Position numbers and translations under genes: made by a program
Shown: positions 1-9,640 of the stretch, piece after piece
Numbering within the stretch: position 1 is the first letter of the stretch
Layout of the letters: each line of letters starts with the position of its first letter
The notes under the pieces: model-generated
The model's database searches: none
What the model was told of the DNA's origin: nothing
What the model saw: the letters and a program-made list of their open reading frames with translations, nothing else
Source: Multifurca ochricompacta
Taxonomy: Eukaryota; Basidiomycota; Agaricomycetes; Russulales; Russulaceae
Length of the DNA: 64,000 nt
Assembly: GCA_022496185.1 (NCBI GenBank)
Contig: WTXG01000001.1
Span: forward strand, 868,001-932,000
Direction: 5' to 3'

Positions 1-1725
1 TATTCTGATATGCAGGAACCCGACACCGAGGAGGAAGAAGAAGAAGAAGAACCTGTTCAGCCCTACATCTCTCAAGAAAAGGAAGATCTTCATGCGGAAC
101 CCGTTGAAATGACCGCCCTGAGGCTGGAGCTATCCACCCTTTCCACATCTTATGCCTCGCTCCAGAACACCCTTGTCCTCCTGCAAACCCAACTCGTCGA
201 CCTGAAGCGAGTGAACAACCAGCTTCAGGAAGAAAATGAAAGCTACAACATTCTCCTGCGCGAAAAGACCTTAAGCGGGCAGTACGGCCTGTTCAGGCAG
301 GTGAACGGGGACATGTCCAACTTCAGTGATGAGGATGGTCAGACGGATGACATCGGTGATGTCCAAAGTATGCGGAGCGGCGCGCCAAGTAGCCAACTGG
401 GCACAGTCGACGAGCACCCAGACGAGGGAGTTCTGCATACCAACTTCGGCACGGATCGTGGCGACCTCATCCAAAGTTCTGACGATGAGGGATCTTTAGG
501 GAGAGAAGGTTCGAATCGCGTCAAGCGCAGCCGCCACGGTCGTGGTCGTCATGGCGGTTCTTCACATTCCCCCGCCCCTCGCGGGGAGTCTCTCGCTGGG
601 TTGCCCATCACTGGTCCTGGGCTCGACCTGGCTGCCGAGCTCGGGAGGGCTGAAAACAAGGACATCTTAGATGGGGGTCATGTAGCCGATGTCCCTGGTC
701 TGCCGAAAGACAAACGAGGAAAGAAGGGCCTGTCCGAATCTAGGAAGACATCCACAGCCGAGCCTGGAATCGAACATAACGCCTCTCTTAATGAAGTCGA
801 CTCTCTAAGGAGCGAGATTAAGTCTCTCAAAGATGCAAACAAGGCTCTCTCTCTATACGCATCAAAAATAATTGACAGGATCATAGCTCAGGAAGGGTTC
901 GAACATGTCTTGGCCGTTGATTATGAGCCAAAAACACCCGCTACCCCTACAACGACGATAGCTTCTCCGTACACATCCGGAGAGGCTGACAAGAAACCGA
1001 AGCGACGAAATACAATGTTCGCTCGCTCGGACTCGAATCCCCCTCCGCGTATTGAAAAACTCACTACATTCGACTCGCCACCTACGAGTATTTCTCCTCC
1101 ATCACGTTCGAATCGGCGCTCATTGTCCTTCGATTGGCGTGCGTTCTCTCCTTTCGTGAGCGGAGATAAGGACAAGAAACCTGAGGTAAACCCGAACCTT
1201 CGCCCTCTCACTCTCAAACCTGGTAGCATCAGCGGCGCGCGCAAGCTCGAAACGCTTGAGGATGAGGAAGATCGAAAGGAACGCGAACGGCTAAATGCGA
1301 CCATGAAACTCATGGGCATCGAGAAGCCGTCGGTACCACCGCCAATTCAGAAGAGTTACTCGACTCCAGAAACTCCCACCACAGCGGTGGAGAGTGTACC
1401 CAATCCTTCTTTTACGTCCCGTTTTTCATTCTTCCGTCGTGCAACCGCACCGTCGGATGTGGCAACAGATCTACCTCTTGCGGCATCGCAAGGGAATCCT
1501 ATCAGCCTCACTCATGATACTCTTGCTCGGGCACAGGCGGAAGAATCACTTGCTGGGCTTGACGCGCAAGAGCGCATTCTTGGCGCAGAATTGGCCAAGG
1601 GTGGTAACGGTGGTTTCACCGAGATCTTACCCCATCGCAAGTCGGGCAGTAGACGCTCAGTTACCAGCGGGGGTGGCAGTGGCAGCACCGTATGGAGTGC
1701 AGGTCGTGCTGGTGAAGACGATTGA
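1..1725 (+). CDS. Coiled-coil, low-complexity protein of unknown function (5' end cut by window edge)
   Basis: The reading frame is open from base 1, so the gene begins before the window; 571 residues are seen from the first in-window Met. The protein has an acidic stretch near its start, a leucine-rich coiled coil at about residues 35-85 and a second helical segment at about 265-305 containing ALSLYASKIIDRI. A long Ser/Pro/Arg-rich tail follows, with probable phosphosites (RRNTMFARSDS, RRSLSFDW). The stop is TGA at 1723-1725. The make-up suggests a cytoskeletal or scaffold protein, but I do not recognise a named family. It is convergent with SLX9, 350 bp away. Confidence 0.8.
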   Translation, partial: YSDMQEPDTEEEEEEEEPVQPYISQEKEDLHAEPVEMTALRLELSTLSTSYASLQNTLVLLQTQLVDLKRVNNQLQEENESYNILLREKTLSGQYGLFRQVNGDMSNFSDEDGQTDDIGDVQSMRSGAPSSQLGTVDEHPDEGVLHTNFGTDRGDLIQSSDDEGSLGREGSNRVKRSRHGRGRHGGSSHSPAPRGESLAGLPITGPGLDLAAELGRAENKDILDGGHVADVPGLPKDKRGKKGLSESRKTSTAEPGIEHNASLNEVDSLRSEIKSLKDANKALSLYASKIIDRIIAQEGFEHVLAVDYEPKTPATPTTTIASPYTSGEADKKPKRRNTMFARSDSNPPPRIEKLTTFDSPPTSISPPSRSNRRSLSFDWRAFSPFVSGDKDKKPEVNPNLRPLTLKPGSISGARKLETLEDEEDRKERERLNATMKLMGIEKPSVPPPIQKSYSTPETPTTAVESVPNPSFTSRFSFFRRATAPSDVATDLPLAASQGNPISLTHDTLARAQAEESLAGLDAQERILGAELAKGGNGGFTEILPHRKSGSRRSVTSGGGSGSTVWSAGRAGEDD

Positions 1726-2074
1726 TTACGCCAAACTGCTTTTCAAACTGTACACGGAGAAGGGTGCCACCGCTTGCGAATACCATCATTTACCCCGCCT
1801 TTTCCCACTAATTCACGAGCAACTTACGGAACGCATACATATCTGATAGGTACTGTAAAATGTATACCCCATGTAAATTCCATGCACAAAGGATCAAAAG
1901 ATGCAACCCTGATCATTACGGTGTCACACAAAGCGAAGGTTCGGATAATGCTTGCGGGGACAATAGAAAGCAGTAAACCCGGAAATTATCGGCAAAGATG
2001 AAACTAGAGAGGAAGATGAAGAGGCAGTGCCGGGTCACATTAACACACAACACACAACGTTTTTTTTTCATAGT
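1726..2074. other. Convergent intergenic spacer
   Basis: This stretch lies between the stop codons of the coiled-coil gene and SLX9. Short AT-rich ORFs occur but none resembles a protein. It presumably holds the two 3' UTRs; I see nothing else in it. Confidence 0.5.
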
Positions 2075-3148
2075 CTATTGTGTTGTTGACTTGTGCGGAA
2101 CGAGAGTGTTCCGGGCATGTATCCGAATGGTTTCGAATGGGTGTGCAGCAAACGTAGGGTTCGCAAGAATAAGTGGTTGCCGGAAACGCTCGGCTTTCCT
2201 ACGTAGCAATTTTCAGCAAATTTTTTTAAAATAAAACCGATCGCCTCAGTTGCAGTCAAGGCAAGGCGACGAAAGAAAAAAAACGTACAAGGCACGTCGC
2301 CGTTGCGATCTTGTAAGAGGAGTGCCTTTCCCTTCACCAATTTGCCCTGGCCGAACTGGCTGGGGTTGGAGGGAAGTAGGTGCCACCAGGTCTGGTGAGA
2401 GCGTGAACTTGGCATTGGCGCTAAGCTTCGACGAGGATGCACCAGTAGTAGAAGTGGTGGTGTCAACCATGGCCAAGGCAGCATATTCTCCCGCGGAGCC
2501 CTTGCCACTCATTGATGTGATGGATGGAAGTGCAGTTTTTAGTGATTCCATGTCGCCCACGAGCTGCTCTTTTTCCTTGCGTTTCAGTCTACGTGCATGC
2601 GATTTCGAATACGGGACGCGGGACGCCTCCAGCCCTGAGACGTGATGAACAAACATTCACATAGCCGAATGGCGGTGCGCGTTAGACAAAAGACGAATTA
2701 GCAAACCCCCCCCCCAATAACAACAACAATAATAATAATAAGGCGAATGAATGAAAAGAATGGTAGAATTGGACAGGAACCACATACGTTCGATGAAGAG
2801 CTCATGCTTGAGGATCCGCTTCGCTTTCTTGTTCGGCGTATGCTGAGGATGCGATACATCCTCAGTGTTTACGGAATGTAGTATCTGATCTGCCTTGAAA
2901 CAGAAAATGCGCGTGAGATTATGATCAAAGCCGTAAGGATATGAGGCTCGTGTACAGAGGTGTCTTTGAGGGCACCGATATCAATGTGCTGCACGGCATT
3001 GTCCTGAACCGCAAATGAGCGATTGACGGGTCTCGCAGATGGGGTATGTGCTCGGAAATAGAGCGTTGTGAACGGACTTTGGGCTTCAGGGCAGGGAATG
3101 AAGATATCAGAGAGATAGTAGATATATGCACTCACTCACACTCACCAT
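2075..3148 (-). CDS. SLX9: SLX9-type ribosome biogenesis protein
   Basis: SLX9/FAM207A proteins help process and export pre-40S ribosomes. Conserved blocks appear in order: MPKVRSQRS at the N-terminus, KKAKRILKHELFIER, then PYSKSHARRLKRKEKEQL, TPLTRSQRRRAL and the C-terminal FRQPLILANPTF...IRIHARNTLV. The first exon is only ATG (3146-3148), followed by a GTGAGT donor and an acceptor before 3083. The last intron is 2199-2288 and rebuilds ALKAERFRQ. The junction near 2967 is less certain: a GTGCCC donor keeps frame, a GTACAC donor does not. An intervening intron splits the Arg of ELFIER. The gene starts only 86 bp from the stop of the next gene upstream. Confidence 0.85.
2707..2742. repeat. C-run followed by AAC/AAT microsatellite
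   Basis: A run of nine C is followed by CAA and TAA trinucleotide repeats inside an SLX9 intron. It is simple sequence and a likely length-variable site. Confidence 0.8.
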
Positions 3149-3234
3149 GATTGTCCGAGTCTAATTCCTGATTCCGATAAAGGGCTAGGCTATTATTATT
3201 ATTCTACTTAACATCTAGTAGACATCATCTACAT

Positions 3235-3292
3235 TCATTCTGCATCATCTACAACATCATCTACAACATCAACATCAACATCTACTACTACC
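3235..3292. repeat. Coding trinucleotide tract (CAT/CAA rich)
   Basis: On the minus strand this tract encodes the acidic end VDVDVDVVDDVVDDAE of the transporter. The repeated GAT/GTT/GTA units suggest replication slippage in coding sequence. Confidence 0.75.
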
Positions 3293-4916
3293 CCTTGTAC
3301 TTGCACCCCTATCTCATCTCCAGGCGGTGGCGGTCTTTTCGCGTCCTCCAGTCCGATAACTACGAAGCTTACTAATACCAGTGCTGCCCCTAGTATTACC
3401 CGGGCTTTCACAGGATGTCCTAGTCCTATATCCCCTAGGAGAGCTAACGGCATCGTTAGACTAAGTCCTATTGTTACTACCAGTGGTGTCGTCTTGAGCA
3501 TTGCGAGCACATAAATGTAGTCACTAGAGAGGGTAATAGCCATCTGCCAAAGGTCATTAAGGCATATGGACAGATTTGGAATCTTGATGTTGAGAAAGCT
3601 CACGTTGATTAGCAAGCCAGCGACGGCTCTGCCGGACGTAGGTAGCTCGAACCTTTCCACACCCGCAAAATGCAAAACGACTCCGATCGGCCAGCATCCG
3701 AGGATGTTAAACAGGCCAACAAAACCAAAAAACAGTTGCATATCGATCCGAGATTCCAAGCGAATCCGAACTTTAAGCAGTATAACGTAAAACGCGTAGA
3801 ACAAGGCGGAGAGTAACGCAAGACAGTCTCCGAGGACAGTGAATTGTCCACTCCGGAGACCTGAAAGTATCGGAAGGTCAGAAGTTGGAGCAGGGGTGGG
3901 CTGCGCAGCCGGCGGAACACCGCCAGAGTCCGAAAGGGAGACTAGAATAACCCCAACAAAGCTTGTAGCTGGTCATTCCTGTTCCCAAAGGCGAAACGCA
4001 TAACACACCTAGTAGCGACCGCTCCAATCTTTGCAACTGTGAAGTGATCAACCTGAAAGATCCGTCCAAGAATCAAGGTGAAGAAGCCTAAGTTTGATGG
4101 TCTTAGCACACGAACAAAGCGCATAGTTAACCGCGCACCGCTCATGCTGGACAGAATGGTAGCGCTGGCCACGCTAGTCAGTCCGAGACCCACGTTAAGC
4201 GACCAATTCGCGAAAAACCAGAGGAAACAGAAGACGGATGCCAGCTGAGCGGTCTCTCGTCTAGTAAGGGGGGGTAGACTGGCTGAGATGGACTGACGCG
4301 ATGCATTGAATGAGCGACGGTGTGGGCTCTTCGAGGTGAATAGTGGATTAGGATATTGGGGAATGGGTGAGGGTCACTTACCGTGCCACGCAGCGTCTCG
4401 TCTTCGTTCACAAGTGGCTCATATTCGTCTGAAGGCCTGGAATAACGTTGGCGAAGACAGGACTCGGAGGTTGTGTTTGCTCACCCATATTCGTTGGATC
4501 TCTCAGGATCCCAGTGACGCCGTCGAGCATAGTCCCTTAATAGAAAGGGCAAAAGATAGAGAGAAAACGAGCTTGTTGAAAGGTAGGTGATGCTGCGACG
4601 CGTGAGCGAACAGGATAGGGTGAAGTGTATATAGCACGAACAGGAAGGGCTTCCCATATCCTTCGACGAAGAGATCCTGATACAAGCATACGAATTGTGT
4701 ATACCACCAGTATTTCTGAAGACAAACCTGAGTTATAAAATTGGAGCTCGTCCAAAGGAAGACGACGAGAAGTAGTAAGCATATGCCAACAGTGTAGTCG
4801 CTTGGAGCCCGCTTATGAGAGGAGGGAGACTTTACTGTCGACAATGAAGAGAGTGGTGCAGGTAAGGAATCCATCTCGAGTTCATGAGGGGAAGACGGAG
4901 ACGGAGACGGAGACAT
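3235..4916 (-). CDS. DMT-superfamily transporter, YML018C/SLC35F type
   Basis: This is a multi-pass membrane protein of the drug/metabolite transporter (EamA-like) superfamily, most like yeast vacuolar membrane protein YML018C and SLC35F; its substrate is unknown. Evidence is the first helix YTVGICLLLLVVFLWTSSNF, a cytosolic segment DEYEPLVNEDETLRG, and later helices SVASATILSSMSGA, ALFYAFYVILLK and LKTTPLVVTIGLSLTMPLALL. The start at 4914-4916 gives a Ser/Pro-rich N-terminus. An intron at 3544-3603 (GTGAGC to GGCAG) is a multiple of three and was removed on family grounds. The C-terminus is an unusual Val/Asp repeat encoded by a trinucleotide-rich tract. Confidence 0.85.
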
Positions 4917-4991
4917 AATGGCGAGCGCCTGGCGTGATGGATTAATAATTAATTTAAAACAACAACAACGACAATGACAACGACAACAACG

Positions 4992-6492
4992 CTACACTCG
5001 TGTAGATGAACCCCCCCAGACCGACGTGTGGTGATACTTTACCTTTTCAAATATTCGGTAAAGACTAATCACCAGGTTAAAACAATACATGAGCAATCCA
5101 ATCCCCACAAGGCAAATCAATGCCACTTGATTATCGCATAACGCCTCTCCTGCTTTGCCTCTAACCTCTCCGAAAGGACTGGGGGCCCGAGGAAGGTCGC
5201 TATACCATGAGATACTCGACGAACTCGAGCATGGAATGGGGGAGGTAAAAAAATTATCGAAACATAGAGAAAGCGCGGCCGACCATGCACAAATAAACAA
5301 CACCTCGAGCAGGGTATGTGCCAACTTCGCTGATGTCCGCCAAAGGCCAAGTGGTCGCCCAAAGTACTCGAGCTGTTGACACAACACAACAACAATCAGA
5401 GAGACAACTGTAAATTTGCGCCAGGCTCACGTATATAGCAACCATGACGTGAACCAACGTGAGCGGTGCGAATATCACAACCAAGGTGCTACAGTACGTT
5501 GCGACAGAATCAGTCTCCACACACACAGGGAAAATGCCATGTGATCACGTACGGCGAACTGCCAAGAGCACCAGTGCACCATTACGCTCTTCAACTCTTC
5601 GTATTCGAATGGCAATAGCGAGTGCCGCTGTAGTCAATGTGATATTGACGAACCGAAAAAGCTAGCAGACGGGTCAGTGGGGTAATCACGAAATCTGATA
5701 GACGAAAGTAGTTCACCAAAGGAACGTAGGTGTTATTCAATAGATACGCCCGAGCCCGTTTTCTCACCTTGGGCCACCAACTTTCACTTGCGATAGAGCT
5801 ATCAGGGGGTGGCTCTTCAGCAGACTCTCCGTTCTGCAAGTGTTCGTAGATGTTTCGATGTGAGAAAGACTCGAATGGCTTTGCGGCCCAAGGAGAGTCC
5901 CATCCCGGTGTTCGGCTATGTGCAAGTGTGTGTGGAGCGGCGGGAGGTGTGGGCATTGTTATTCGCAAGCCCCAATCTCGTGTCCGCGAAGGCGCCTGGT
6001 CCAAACTTTTCTCGCCAAGTGCTGCAGCGTATTCCTCCTTGCGGGGAACCCCAGCAAAAGACATTCTGCGAGTAGCCGGTTTTGTATCAAGCCGACTGGT
6101 AGAGGGATCTGCACTGAACACTTCCGATGCAAGCATTGGACGGCGGCGAGTGAATGGGAACCAGCGGTATTCACCGCCTGATGGCCCAGCGGAGGAGTGA
6201 TACGACACGACATCAGAACGACGTGCTTCGGATGGACCACGCGGAGAGTGAGGCGGTAGAGACAGAGGCTCGTGATGGGAATCTGTAGGGGATGGTGGCT
6301 CGTCTTTTGCCCACGCTGCGGCGGACAAGACGATTAACGGGTGCAGAGAAGAATAATCCAAGTTGGAGACACACGTGGTCTGGTAACAACTTTGCTCCTA
6401 GACGAAGCAGTTGTTTGCTTACTACGAACGGTCTGAGATTTAGTGATTGATGAGGCAGAGAGATGAACTTGTAGTGACGGATCCTCAGCCAT
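4992..6492 (-). CDS. Multi-pass membrane protein, possibly SRF1-like
   Basis: The first half is Ser/Pro-rich and soluble. Hydrophobic segments follow: VPLLFRFVNITLTTAALAIA, LVVIFAPLTLVHVMVAIY, HTLLEVLFICAWSAALSLCF and QVALICLVGIGLLMYCFNLV. The arrangement resembles fungal proteins annotated as regulators of phospholipase D (SRF1), from memory and not certain. The ATG at 6490-6492 is chosen for its divergent placement with NIP30, but the first intron was not resolved. The coding frame around 5560-5580 gives two readings: the direct one ends an exon in VLLAVRR, while a shift of one base gives GALGSSP before a strong GTACGT donor. The second fits the family better. Confidence 0.6.
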
Positions 6493-6583
6493 GATGATGA
6501 TGAGCAAAGAGGAAGGGAGAAAGAGAAAGAATTGAAAGGTTGCAACCTCATTCACGTTCACTTGTACTCATCATCATGGCTGA
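6485..6583. repeat. 16-bp inverted repeat covering two divergent start codons
   Basis: Bases 6568-6583 (tcatcatcatggctga) are an exact reverse complement of 6485-6500. Each arm contains the ATG of one divergent gene, so both genes start M-A-(D/E) in the same sequence context. The arms are 67 bp apart. Confidence 0.9.
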
Positions 6584-7439
6584 CGAGGCTATTCCTTCAA
6601 TCTCTTCTGGAGTGGTTGGCTCTCGTTTTGTCTCACAATCTGATATTGAAGCTGCTAGGACTCGCAGAGAGGAACAATGGAAGGCTGCATATGCTAGGTT
6701 TATCTCTCAGGCATTCTATCCCCGTCGCTCTCTTGCTTGCCTGAGACTATCTTTCCTCCCTTTAGGCTAGGTCAAGAACCCCCACCCCCACCACAAGAAG
6801 ACGCGTATGACGGTCGTAGTCTGGCAGAGGTCTGCTCCCGTCTTGTTATCGTTCCCGCTCATCACCTTCATAATATTTTTTGGTCGCTAGAAACTCGCTG
6901 CCAATCGCGTAAGTCTCGCGCAGTGGCACAACACCATGCCCGTCCACTCCTCACATCTTCCTCTTCCGATAACCTTAGGCCGCTAAACAAGAGGAATGGG
7001 AAGAGAAAACTAAATTAGCAAACCAATTCCGCGCTCTCGAGGAAGATGAGATCATGTTCCTCGACTCGGTCAGGGAGCGTCAGGAAATAGAGGAACGCGA
7101 GCGCAAAGTGAGAGATGGTGAAGAATTAAAAAGCTTTCGCGAGTGCGTCTTGTTCATCGCAATGTGATGACACGCTCAACGTGGGCCTGCTTCTCATATA
7201 GAGCTGTCGCTGCAAAAGTGGTTGTCAAATCACCACCTCCCGTGTCTACCCCCGAGTCAGTGTCAGCGGCAGCGCCCAAGATCACGCCAGTGCCTGTGAA
7301 GAAGCCACCCAAGGTATCTCTCAAAGGCGTTATAGTGAAGAAAAAACCGAAAACCGCTTCTGAGGCAAAAGCTCAAAGGGTGGATCACGAGGATGCATCT
7401 CCAGACCCAAAACGACGGAAAGTTGGGTTGAGATCATGA
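6576..7439 (+). CDS. FAM192A/NIP30 N-terminal domain protein
   Basis: The family is nuclear; the human member PSME3IP1 binds the proteasome activator PA28-gamma. After splicing, the N-terminus reads VGSRFVSQSDIEAARTRREE, then GRSLAEKLAANRAAKQEEWE, then the charged helix KLANQFRALEEDEIMFLDSV and RERQEIEERERKVRDGEELK, which is the NIP30 domain. The C-terminal third is Pro/Lys-rich with a basic nuclear-localisation-like PKRRK near the end. Introns lie after AAYAR, after RSLAE, after LAANR and after SFRE. The gene is convergent with ES2, leaving 76 bp between stop codons. Confidence 0.85.
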
Positions 7440-7515
7440 TTTTCTGTGTCAATCATCTCTACCGTAGTAGATCTTCTCGTGACATGAAATCTACCCCTCA
7501 GTATGCTCAATTAAC

Positions 7516-9092
7516 TCATCTTCGTGTGACAGGACTGGGGGTCGGTGTCCATCGCACACGGTTCAGGTCCTTGTCCTTCTTGTTCTCCCAGCCCGCCATT
7601 CTCCCCATGGCCTCTGCCCTCCTTGATGCGGCTGTACCCATCGTTGTCCGGTCGAGAACCTTTTTGCTGCTGGCGTCAGCGCGCCTGATGCCTCCGCACG
7701 ACGCGGTGTCCATAAAGGTGGTGCCATGTCGCCCTTTCTGCTGCGCGATTGGCCCTGCCCTAGTAAGTTTGCCTTTGCGCGCAGACTCATTGCAGCAGAA
7801 GATGAAAGCTTGTGCGAGAGTGCTTCACGCTTGCTTGGTGCGGATATGTGGAAGGGCGTGTTTGGCACCGGTGCCGATGCCTCTGCGGGGTCGTCAGATT
7901 GTGATAGGATGCGAGGTGTCCCTGCAAGAGTTCCCCAGGTCATAAGTTGCCTGACAGCTACCGGCCCTAGTTCGGACGGAGTGGGGGACGGAAGGGAAGG
8001 GACGTATGAAAAGTTGTTGACTCCGGGCGATTTTGGTCGGTCTGTGGATAAAGATCAATACCGCACAAGTGCACAATCAATATGAAGGACATACATGGAG
8101 TCCCGCAATTGCGTTTCAACACGGCTTTGCGTGGGGCTGGGCGGTTCAGATAATGCCCGAGAAGAAGACAAGGCTTCGTCCTGTTCCGGGAGACGCGTAT
8201 TTCTATGTTTGATAGTCCTTTGGGGTCCCTTTTCAGGAAGATTCGACGAGCTTGACGGGTCGAAGGGAGAGACATCCACTCCCGGAGAAAACATCAGAGA
8301 ATTCCTCGCCCTAAATGCCCATCCGTCCACGCCTGCAGGTCTAGTATCCTTCTTCGGTGCCATAACATCCACCACGTCCACCCGGTCCTTCGTCTGGGGC
8401 GCGCTTCTCTTATCGGCAGAGGACTCCGCGTCGTCACCGTTGTCACCTGCGTCGTCCTGTTTTTTCACAGTGCTTTGTTCGTCGTGAGCAGTGATAAGCC
8501 CTGCCGGGACAGCTGATGCTATCTTCATCTTCTCCTTCACCCCCATACTTTGGGGCATCTCGATCAACGCCCTCTCCCTAGCTTCGAGTGCTTTTACCTT
8601 TTGAGCCTCAACGCGCTTCTGTGCATCCCAAGCCCACCCATATTTCTCACGCCGCCGCGCATTCTCCTCGTCTAGAATCCTTGTAAAACTCGAATTGTCT
8701 TCGGAAGTGTAGCGCGCCTGGAAAGCATCGAGACTCATGTCTGTGTCATAGTGCGCGCGTTTAGCAGGGGGTTCGCGGTGCATAGGTGTATCGGAAGGAC
8801 CGACGCCATATGGCGTTTCAGAGGGGATTTGCCACGAGTGTGTGGATCGAATGGTAGCGTTAACAGATTCGAGATTACGGACACTAGCACTAACGAGTTG
8901 TGGGTCGCGCGTCTCGAGGGCGTCGAGGTACGAGTTAGTGGCATCGAGGTGAACGAGAGAGGGGAAGAAGTCGCGAGCGATGATATGTGAAAGGGCAGCA
9001 GTGTATTCATCTTCTTCGAGGATCGCTTGACGGTTTAGTGATCGCTTTGGGACAGGAACTGAAATAGAGGTAGACGAGGAGGGATCTGACAT
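7516..9092 (-). CDS. ES2/DGCR14-type splicing factor (apparent frameshift)
   Basis: ES2 (yeast-lineage Bis1) is a nuclear protein of the late spliceosome. Recognised parts are LNRQAILEEDEYTAALSHII and ARDFFPSLVHLDATNSYLDA near the N-terminus, FTRILDEENARRREKYGWAW in the middle and TWGTLAGTPRIL, then PNTPFHISAPSKRE, toward the C-terminus. The start is ATG 9090-9092. An intron joins RDSM to QLMTWGTL. The conserved ending (TTMGTAASRRAEAMGRMAGW ... RWTPTPSP) is in a different frame from the segment before it; the shift falls at a five-T run (five A on the coding strand) at 7661-7665, where one more base would restore LTPAAKKVLDRTTMG. A sequencing or assembly indel is likelier than gene decay. Confidence 0.82.
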
Positions 9093-9640
9093 GGCTGGCT
9101 GTGAGAGAAGAGAGAGTGAGAGAGTGAGCCGAAAGTCACAAGTCACACAGGTCACAAGGGCCTCCTATACTACTTCACTCTGGCGGCCCGGCTTTCCGGG
9201 GAACCCCTGGCCTGTCTACTGGTATCTGGTATTATACTAACAAACATAAGACACATAAGACACACAAAGAATCTCCGGCTTTGTCGTGATAAAAGATTGA
9301 CACTGGACTTGGGCACGTAAAATTTCGTTCTGTCATATCATGGAAAGGAGAAAAAAAAATAAAAAATAAAATGTGTATGACGTCGGGCTTGGAGACAACA
9401 TAATTGAGGGCATTACTCGTGGAATCATCATGACGTTAAAGGGAGAGGTGAAGTCTGCGGCTTGTCTCCAAAAGAGTCTGCAAAGTTAAGGTTAGATTAG
9501 AAGTAAACAACGGTGCTGGATGCTGGGGAAGATTGAAACGTAATACGAACGGTGGAGGGAAAGTAAGATATCTAACAGATACAACCCAAAGTATGGCACA
9601 ATTACAAACCGATGTTTAGCATATACACTCGCTTCTTAAG
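9093..9640. other. Intergenic region between ES2 start and NudE stop
   Basis: The region contains an A-rich patch near 9350 and no protein-like ORF. It should hold the ES2 promoter and the NudE 3' UTR, as both genes run on the minus strand. I see no other feature. Confidence 0.5.

Noticed and set aside
7440..8085. Plus-strand ORFs of 119-169 codons
   Set aside because: They are antisense to the ES2 C-terminal exons.
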